Assembly: GCA_034406715.1 (NCBI GenBank)
Contig: CP137875.1
Span: 682,001 to 746,000, forward strand
Length of the DNA: 64,000 bases
Reading direction: 5' to 3'
Origin: Rhodotorula mucilaginosa
Lineage: Eukaryota; Basidiomycota; Microbotryomycetes; Sporidiobolales; Sporidiobolaceae
Part shown: piece by piece, positions 58,520 through 64,000 of the stretch
Position numbering within the stretch: position 1 is the first letter of the stretch
Layout of the letters: every line of letters begins with the position of its first letter
Notes under the pieces: model-generated
Told to the model about the DNA's origin: nothing
What the model saw: only the letters and a program-made list of their open reading frames with translations
Databases searched by the model: none
Translations under genes and position numbers: made by a program

Positions 58520-59950
58520 CTAGCTACCGTTCAGGGAGAGTCTCGCCGCCAGAAGCGGCCGCTGACGCCGAATGGCCTCGTTCGCGCCCTCTTTGCCGTA
58601 CTCCCGGTCGAGGATCGTAAAATCGTTCGTCCCGAGGGCGTACTCGACGAAGCAGCACTCGACGAGGTCGTCAAAGAGCTGCTCCCAGTCCAGACACCTG
58701 AGAGCGGAACCCGCGAAGCGGATGCCGTTCGAGCGCGCGGCGTTGACGAGGCGCTGGACGTCTTGGACTGCGTGAGCAGCGCGGCGAAAGGGATCGTAAA
58801 AGCTCTTCAGTTCCGCCACAGTGGAGCCGGGGCTGGGTCCCTTGATTGCCCCGTGAAGTCTGGTTTTGAGATCCTGATCGTTCGTTCCGACACTGGCGGA
58901 CGCTGAATTCAGGTGCAAGACCCGAAGGTGCTTCATCCGATTCGGATCGCTGACAAGGCCGATGAGAAGGACGGCAGTAGGAGAGAGGGCGTACCGGTCG
59001 GGGTACTGCAGCTCGATGTGGCTCAACTGAGCCTGGCGAAGGAAGGGTACGAAAGCTTGCAAGTCGAATCCGCCAAACAAGCTGAGGTGCCGCAGGTGAG
59101 GGAAACGTCCCAGTCCCCGCGACAGTGAGTCTGTGGTCGTACTCCGACACACGAAGGAAAGCGCGACGTGTGTCAGGGTGCGGGGCAGGATTTCGAGCCA
59201 GCGCGAGATCATCGGTTCCTCGTCTTCGAGTGTGAGCCTGTTGAGAGCGGGCAAGTCGTCGGCGAAGGTAGTACCGCCCTCCATCGGGACCGCCAGTTGT
59301 CTGATAGTCAGAGTATGTACCGCGTCCGTTCCTGGCATCCGAGGGCATCCTCTGGGCTCAGCCTGCTCGACGACTTGAAAACGGCGCCTCTGACTCCGAC
59401 TGCCTCTGCCCTGAAGGGTGAGCTCGGCAAGATTATGGAAGCGAGGCAGCGCCTTCCACCAAGAGGAGTCGCGCAGAGTATTCGCATTGGCCGGGGAAAG
59501 GTCGATGGACAAGTGCTTGAGAGGTGGGAGGGTAGGACCAGGTGGCGCCACGAGGATCTCGGCGAGCTGGTCAGCGGACGCTCCAACGATGCGAAGTATC
59601 TGCACCGAGGGAAAGTGGGCGAGAATGCGAGCGGTGTCCGGGTACGGCTTGCCATAAAAGGAGAGTCGATTTCCCCAGTCGCCGACGGAGATGATCGTCA
59701 GGTCTCGAACAAGCTCGCGCAGGTCAGGCCGCGTTTCCATGAGTTCGACCAGTTTGTTGTAGCGGCGCGCCTCGCCTCCATACACGATACGTGCATAGTG
59801 TACTTCGCGGACGATCCGAGCGAGGCAGTCACTCGTTTGAAGCAGCGTGGCAGCCGGCACTCCGTCGGCGAGAGCTTGCTCGACGACAAGTTTGAGAAGT
59901 TCGTCCGGCAGCCAGAAGAGCGGCGATTCATCCTCGCTCCCGGGATCCAT
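58520..59950 (-). CDS. F-box/LRR-like protein B2
   Basis: Uninterrupted 476-residue ORF starting MDPGSEDESPLFWLPDELL; the start is aligned to B1 and B3. The F-box-like motif is LPDELLKLVVEQALADGV. The middle has irregular LRRs (FHNLAELTLQG, LPALNRLTLEDEE, HLRHLSLFGGF). The C-terminal family block reads CLDWEQLFDDLVE, NDFTILDREYGKEGA and EAIRRQRPLLA. It lies downstream of B3 on the same strand with 628 bp between them. It is the most diverged B copy in the middle. Function unknown; the F-box-like start suggests a Skp1-linked role, which is inference. Confidence 0.8.
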   Translation of the reverse strand: MDPGSEDESPLFWLPDELLKLVVEQALADGVPAATLLQTSDCLARIVREVHYARIVYGGEARRYNKLVELMETRPDLRELVRDLTIISVGDWGNRLSFYGKPYPDTARILAHFPSVQILRIVGASADQLAEILVAPPGPTLPPLKHLSIDLSPANANTLRDSSWWKALPRFHNLAELTLQGRGSRSQRRRFQVVEQAEPRGCPRMPGTDAVHTLTIRQLAVPMEGGTTFADDLPALNRLTLEDEEPMISRWLEILPRTLTHVALSFVCRSTTTDSLSRGLGRFPHLRHLSLFGGFDLQAFVPFLRQAQLSHIELQYPDRYALSPTAVLLIGLVSDPNRMKHLRVLHLNSASASVGTNDQDLKTRLHGAIKGPSPGSTVAELKSFYDPFRRAAHAVQDVQRLVNAARSNGIRFAGSALRCLDWEQLFDDLVECCFVEYALGTNDFTILDREYGKEGANEAIRRQRPLLAARLSLNGS

Positions 59951-60578
59951 GTTGCGAGAGCTTCCGGTTGGCGTCGTCCGTGCCTTTGTGCGAGGCGAGG
60001 CCAGCTGTCGACTCGAAGGCAGGCTCGAAGTCGGACCTGCAGAGACGAAACAGTCGGATGAGCGCGAATCGCGTGTGCACGGGTGCTTCGAGTCTGAAGA
60101 CTCACTAGTACGCACTTTTGGCGCTCTGGCAGGGCGCAAGCGAACGGGAAAGCTCGGAGAGGAAGCGCGTGCGGAGACGCGATCTGAGGCAGCGTTGCGA
60201 CGGTCGACACGGCGCGCGGACTGGTCGGCTGAGTCGACTGCGAGGTCCACTTGATCGGATCACTACCAGTGTAGACAGGTGTTCCGCGGTCCGAGTGGAG
60301 AGAAGTGGAAGAGAGACAAGAGCAAGACTCCTTGGGAAGAGTCCGGACAAGCCGAGGGGTTTGAGCTTGTGCTTCTTGTGGTCCGTCAGAACCAGCTTGT
60401 CTCTGCCGTCGGCGCCTGTAAATATACAAGCTTCTTTCTAACCTGCACGTCTTACACATGCATAAGGCAACACAGAGGAGAGGATTCGACGCCTTTCCGT
60501 CGAGGTCGGACAGCCTTCTCACTCCCAAATCCGGATTCACCGAAAGGAACCGAGCGTTGCAAACCCCTACAGCTCCTC
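59951..60578 (-). promoter_or_regulatory. B3-B2 intergenic segment
   Basis: 628 bp holding the B3 3' region and the B2 promoter. An open frame continues upstream of the B2 start to 60250 but is not shared with B1 or B3. Confidence 0.45.
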
Positions 60579-61991
60579 CTAGCTTCTGTCCCCCGAAAAC
60601 CTCGCCGCGAGAAGCGGCCGTTGCCGCCGAATGGCCTCGGTCGCACCCTCTTTGCCGTATTGCCGATCGAGGATCGTACAGTCGTTCGTCCAGAGGGCGT
60701 GCTCGACGAAGCAGGACTCGACGAGGTCGTCAAAGTGCTGCCCCCAGTCCAGACACCGGAGCGCGGAACCGGCGAGTTTGATCCCGTTCGAGCGAGCGGC
60801 CTCGACGAGTCGCTGGACGTCCTCGGCGGTGGAGAGACCGTGGAAGGGATCATAGTCGAGCTTGAGATCGGTGACAGTAAGATCATAGTTGGCGGTACCC
60901 TTGATCACGTTGCGGAGACAGTCTCGAAATTCCTCGTGACTCGTTTGGCAATGATCGGAGTCCGAACCGAGGTGTATCGACTGGAGGTGTCTGGTTCGAC
61001 CTGGACCGCAGATCAGGTCGAGGAGGGGTTCTAGATCATCGGCCAAGTTGCAAGTAGTGTCGTAGTGCAGTTCGAGGTGGCGCAACTTGTCGGTACGAAG
61101 AAAGGGGACGAAATCCTTCAAGGCGAAGTTACCGACCAAGCGAAGGTGCTGCAGATTAGGGAAACGTCCCAGCTGCCGCGCGAGCTCACCCGGCGGTTTG
61201 TATACCATGATCCATAGCGTGATATGTCTTAAGCCGAGAGGCGCGATACTGAGCCAGCGCGACATCATCGATTCTCGGTCTTTGAGCGTGAGGCTTGTCA
61301 GAGCGGGCACGTCGGTGGCGAAGGCAGCGGAACCGTCCGTCGGTGCCGGCAGTCGATAAATGTTGAGAGTATGTATATTCTCGAGCGTCGCCGGTACTCG
61401 TGAACGGTCTCCGGGATCGGCATGCTCGAAACCACGGCGCCTCGGGTTGGGTCTGCCGTGGAGCGTGAGCTTGCCCAGATCCGGGAAGCGAGCGAGCGCC
61501 TCCCACCAAGCAAACTCCGAGAACCTGCTCCATTCGGCTGCGAGAAGCTCGATGGCGACGTGCTGGAGAGGCGGAAGGGGCTCCGTAGGTGATGCGGCGA
61601 GGATTTGGGTGACCTGGCTCAGCGACGCGCCGGCGATGCGGAGGGTCGTAAGCGAGGGAAAGCGGACGAGGGTACGATCGGTGCCCGGGTACCCGTAGTG
61701 GTCGCCGGCGCCTCGATCACGTCGGTTGAAAACTGAAGTGATCGTCACGTCTTTGACGAACTCGTGCAAGTCAGGCCGCATTTCGAGGAGGTCGACAAGT
61801 TTGGCGTACGGTTCCACCTCGCCTCCATATCTAAGAGTGGCATAGAGTCGTTTCCTCGCAATTCGAGCGAGCCGTCGGCACGTCTGGAGTAGAACCGGCA
61901 GGGATTTGGCGGGAGCTTGCTCGACGATCAGCTCGAGTATTTCCTCCGGCAGCCAGAAGAGCGGCGACGTATCCCCTTCCTCCGAGGCCAT
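60579..61991 (-). CDS. F-box/LRR-like protein B3
   Basis: Uninterrupted 470-residue ORF starting MASEEGDTSPLFWLPEEIL. It is closer to B1 than to B2 in the LRR region (for example KLRHLELHYDTT against KLRHLDLHYDTT, and RTRHLQSIHLGSDSD against RIRHLQSINLGSDTD). The C-terminal block is CLDWGQHFDDLVE, NDCTILDRQYGKEGA and EAIRRQRPLLA. It lies directly downstream of A4 (493-bp gap), matching the A2-B1 arrangement. No intron is needed. Confidence 0.8.
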   Translation of the reverse strand: MASEEGDTSPLFWLPEEILELIVEQAPAKSLPVLLQTCRRLARIARKRLYATLRYGGEVEPYAKLVDLLEMRPDLHEFVKDVTITSVFNRRDRGAGDHYGYPGTDRTLVRFPSLTTLRIAGASLSQVTQILAASPTEPLPPLQHVAIELLAAEWSRFSEFAWWEALARFPDLGKLTLHGRPNPRRRGFEHADPGDRSRVPATLENIHTLNIYRLPAPTDGSAAFATDVPALTSLTLKDRESMMSRWLSIAPLGLRHITLWIMVYKPPGELARQLGRFPNLQHLRLVGNFALKDFVPFLRTDKLRHLELHYDTTCNLADDLEPLLDLICGPGRTRHLQSIHLGSDSDHCQTSHEEFRDCLRNVIKGTANYDLTVTDLKLDYDPFHGLSTAEDVQRLVEAARSNGIKLAGSALRCLDWGQHFDDLVESCFVEHALWTNDCTILDRQYGKEGATEAIRRQRPLLAARFSGDRS

Positions 61992-62484
61992 GCTGCAGAG
62001 CCGGATCGGGTCGAACGACGATGTGAACGGCGCGAGGTGGTTAGGCCGGAGTCGAGGTCTTCGCTGCAGCAGGAGACTAGCCGGGTTAGCACCCTTGAAT
62101 ACGCAGTCCGCAGGGGGGGCAGATCTCCTGGGAACGTGCAGCAGCCAAGTCAAACGCACAGGTAATCGGTAGCTTGACGGCGGTCGGTCGGTCGGTCGGT
62201 CGGTCGAGCGAGCGAGCGAGGGTTGATCCGAGAGCAGACGGCGCGTGGACGTGAATCTCCTCGCACCAGCACGACCTTAGCGGGAGCGATTCGACTGTCA
62301 GGCTTGGTTTTGACAAGTGGCCTGCAGCGAGAGCGAGGAGACGGAGGAAAGGCGCAAACAATCAAATGAAAGATCCGACTCGGCGCGGCCATCTCCTCCC
62401 GAAAAAAGCCAGGTATAGACAGAAAGCAGACATTGCAGTCAGATACAAGCAAAGAGCCCCCCAAACGGTCCTCCGACTCCGACT
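61992..62484 (-). promoter_or_regulatory. A4-B3 intergenic segment, conserved with A2-B1
   Basis: Aligns with 16026-16495 across most of its length. It differs chiefly by expansion of a tetranucleotide tract. Confidence 0.65.
62181..62220 (+). repeat. Tetranucleotide microsatellite (CGGT)n then (CGAG)n
   Basis: About six and a half CGGT units run into about four and a half CGAG units. The homologous position at 16203-16228 has only one or two CGGT units, so the tract expanded after the duplication. Confidence 0.85.
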
Positions 62485-63894
62485 TCACGTCCTACGCTTC
62501 CGAATCAACGCCGCAAGTCGCGGCCGTTGACGCAGAATCGCTTTGCCGGCGCCCTCCTCGCCGAAGTACCGTTCGATCGTTGTGTAGTCGTTGCTCGCAA
62601 GGGCGTCGTCGACGAGGAGGCGCTCGACCTGCTCGTCGAAGCGGTCGCTCCAGTCGAGGCAATCGACCGCCGTCCCGTAGACCTTGATGCTGTTTTTGCG
62701 CGCCGCGTCCATCACTGCGCGGAGTCCGTCGGCTGTGCAGCCTTCCGGCCATTCTGGATGCATCGCGTCTTTGACCTGCGCGAGATCATAGCGCGCATCC
62801 CGCCCCAGAGCGTCCTTCAGGTCCCGTTCGGACCAGCAATCAAGGTCAAGTGAAATGTAATCGAGCTCGAGCGCCTCGAGGTGCTTCATCCGCGCAGGAC
62901 CGTCGACAAGGCCACGCATATCCTGATCGGTGAGTTGCGCACCGAACGAGAGGCAGATATGTTTGATGCGCGAGGTCCGGATCGAGGGGAGCGAGGCTGA
63001 AGCGTCAATCTGGCAGAGGGACAAGAACTCAAGAAGAGGAAAGCGCGCAAGCACGTCAGAGAGTAGGCCTTCGAGCGGAATATGTTTGGTCGAGAGGGTG
63101 AGGCGTGTTAGGCTCGTTGGCGCTTGACGGAGGAGGGTCTCGAGCTCGGGGAGGAATTCATCGGAGACTCGAAGCCTCTGCAGGGTAGGAAAAAGAGCTG
63201 CAAGGGTTTGCCCTCCGGCAGGGTCCCACACCTCGCCGTCAAGCGTCAGCGAGTGCAAGTTTCGGTGAGGGGAAACATCCCTTTCATCGCTGAAGACGAT
63301 TCGGGCTGGACGGTATCCATATGATGTCGTCCATAGCGTCAGATTCCTTAGTGCCGGCCACCGTGTAAGCAGATGCCACCAAGTCGCGCTATGTTCGCCG
63401 TCACCGCCGAGCTTCGGCTCGGGCACACAGCCCAAAATGAGTTTGCGGATGTCTGTGCGGGCGGGCGCGGAGACGCGACTGATAATGTCGAAGATGTCGG
63501 CAGGAGTCGCTTCGAGGACGGAAAGAGTATGCAGTGCCGGGAACTCCAAGTGCATAAACGCGTTGCCTGGATGCTCGTCACCGTAGTTGATGCACATCTC
63601 GTCGTCATCACCGACTTCAATCGCTCGTTGAAAGTGCAAACCCTGCACAAGCGCTCTGAGGTCGGGTCGTTTTGAGCAGAGCTCTGCCAGAAGGCGAGCC
63701 TCTATTGTACGGTGGCCGACCCGAAGCTCGCGGTAGACTTCCTGCCGGACAATCGGGGCGAGCCGGCGACAAGTCGACACAAAGGCGGCAGCTCTGGGAA
63801 CACGGCTGTCGTCGCGCACGATCTCGGAGAAGATTGCGCTGAGGAGCTCGTCGGGGAGGGAGAGTAGCGAGGTCTTGATCCTTCCCGTCGTCAT
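62485..63894 (-). CDS. F-box/LRR-like protein A4, intact copy
   Basis: Uninterrupted 469-residue ORF from MTTGRIKTSLLSLPDELL to LIRKRRT, and the only complete, unbroken A copy in the window. The F-box-like motif is residues 7-50 (with CRRLAPIVRQEVYREL). Irregular LRRs follow (PALRNLTLW, LHSLTLDGEVWD, PTLQRLRVSDE, LLEFLSLCQID). The C-terminal block is residues 390-465: CLDWSDRFDEQVERLLVDD, NDYTTIERYFGEEGA and AILRQRPRLAAL. An in-frame ATG nine codons upstream is less likely because it is not shared by all copies. The acceptor of the conserved leader intron is at 63961; the rest lies beyond the edge. Confidence 0.82.
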   Translation of the reverse strand: MTTGRIKTSLLSLPDELLSAIFSEIVRDDSRVPRAAAFVSTCRRLAPIVRQEVYRELRVGHRTIEARLLAELCSKRPDLRALVQGLHFQRAIEVGDDDEMCINYGDEHPGNAFMHLEFPALHTLSVLEATPADIFDIISRVSAPARTDIRKLILGCVPEPKLGGDGEHSATWWHLLTRWPALRNLTLWTTSYGYRPARIVFSDERDVSPHRNLHSLTLDGEVWDPAGGQTLAALFPTLQRLRVSDEFLPELETLLRQAPTSLTRLTLSTKHIPLEGLLSDVLARFPLLEFLSLCQIDASASLPSIRTSRIKHICLSFGAQLTDQDMRGLVDGPARMKHLEALELDYISLDLDCWSERDLKDALGRDARYDLAQVKDAMHPEWPEGCTADGLRAVMDAARKNSIKVYGTAVDCLDWSDRFDEQVERLLVDDALASNDYTTIERYFGEEGAGKAILRQRPRLAALIRKRRT

Positions 63895-64000
63895 GGCGGG
63901 CGTTCGGACTTGGCCGTACACAGGTTCGCGGCAGGAGTCGGGTTCGGATGCCGGTGTCAGCTGTCGAAGGGGAAAATGTCAGGACCGGCTCCCAGCTCGC
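63895..64000 (-). promoter_or_regulatory. Start of the A4 leader, homologous to the other A spacers
   Basis: The sequence aligns with the A1 leader just upstream of its ATG, including the acceptor of the 62-nt leader intron (intron side begins at 63961). The window ends inside this intron. Confidence 0.6.

Overview
The window looks like a chromosome piece from a basidiomycete yeast or smut-like fungus, most likely Pucciniomycotina/Microbotryomycetes (Rhodotorula/Rhodosporidium/Sporobolomyces type). The sequence is GC-rich. Nearly every gene is cut by short introns (about 55-120 nt) with GTRNGY...YAG borders, and the gene content is fungal (NST1, PCL-type cyclin, Con-6, Gon7-like, fungal Unc13, AA14 polysaccharide monooxygenase). 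This assignment is inference from gene content; I ran no search.

Layout, left to right: a partial F-box/LRR-like gene (A1) with a tRNA-Leu(AAG) behind it; a membrane-anchored aldehyde dehydrogenase (Msc7-like); a possible Clp1-like protein; a 14-exon ARMT1/DUF89 phosphatase; a 2.2-kb stretch with no gene I can support; a Pcl-type cyclin; a Con-6 protein; a second F-box/LRR block (B1 plus the frameshifted A2) ending in an identical tRNA-Leu(AAG). Then comes a same-strand run of secretory-pathway genes (delta-COP, Unc13-like, Sec2-like), NST1, ribosomal protein S9, an RNase III/dsRBD protein divergent from mitochondrial intermediate peptidase OCT1, an AA14 monooxygenase, a third tRNA-Leu(AAG) followed by the frameshifted A3, the ubiquitin-eL40 fusion gene, a 1,139-residue disordered orphan, a Gon7-like subunit, a mitochondrial PPR protein, and a third F-box/LRR block (B2, B3, A4) running to the right edge.

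The most unusual content is the F-box/LRR family. Seven members (four A, three B) lie in 64 kb. A and B share an N-terminal F-box-like motif, a diverged leucine-rich middle and a conserved C-terminal block. All three A copies whose upstream region lies fully inside the window are preceded by an identical intron-containing tRNA-Leu(AAG), at 501-533 nt, and the spacer is itself conserved, including a 62-nt 5'-UTR intron. Homology stops about 8 nt upstream of the tRNA. The repeating unit is therefore tRNA + spacer + A gene (+ B genes). Two A copies carry single frameshifts, so the family looks like a birth-and-death family in a tRNA-anchored segmental duplication. Its function is unknown to me; a role as SCF-type substrate receptors is only inferred.

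The rest is ordinary housekeeping with several odd gene structures: a 6-nt microexon in the AA14 gene, a 9-nt microexon in the aldehyde dehydrogenase, a final exon of 5 nt in ubiquitin-eL40, a first coding exon consisting only of ATG in delta-COP, a 613-nt GC-AG intron in RPS9, and an RNase III domain with Asn where a catalytic Asp is expected. I saw no virus-like element, no CRISPR array and no recognisable transposon.
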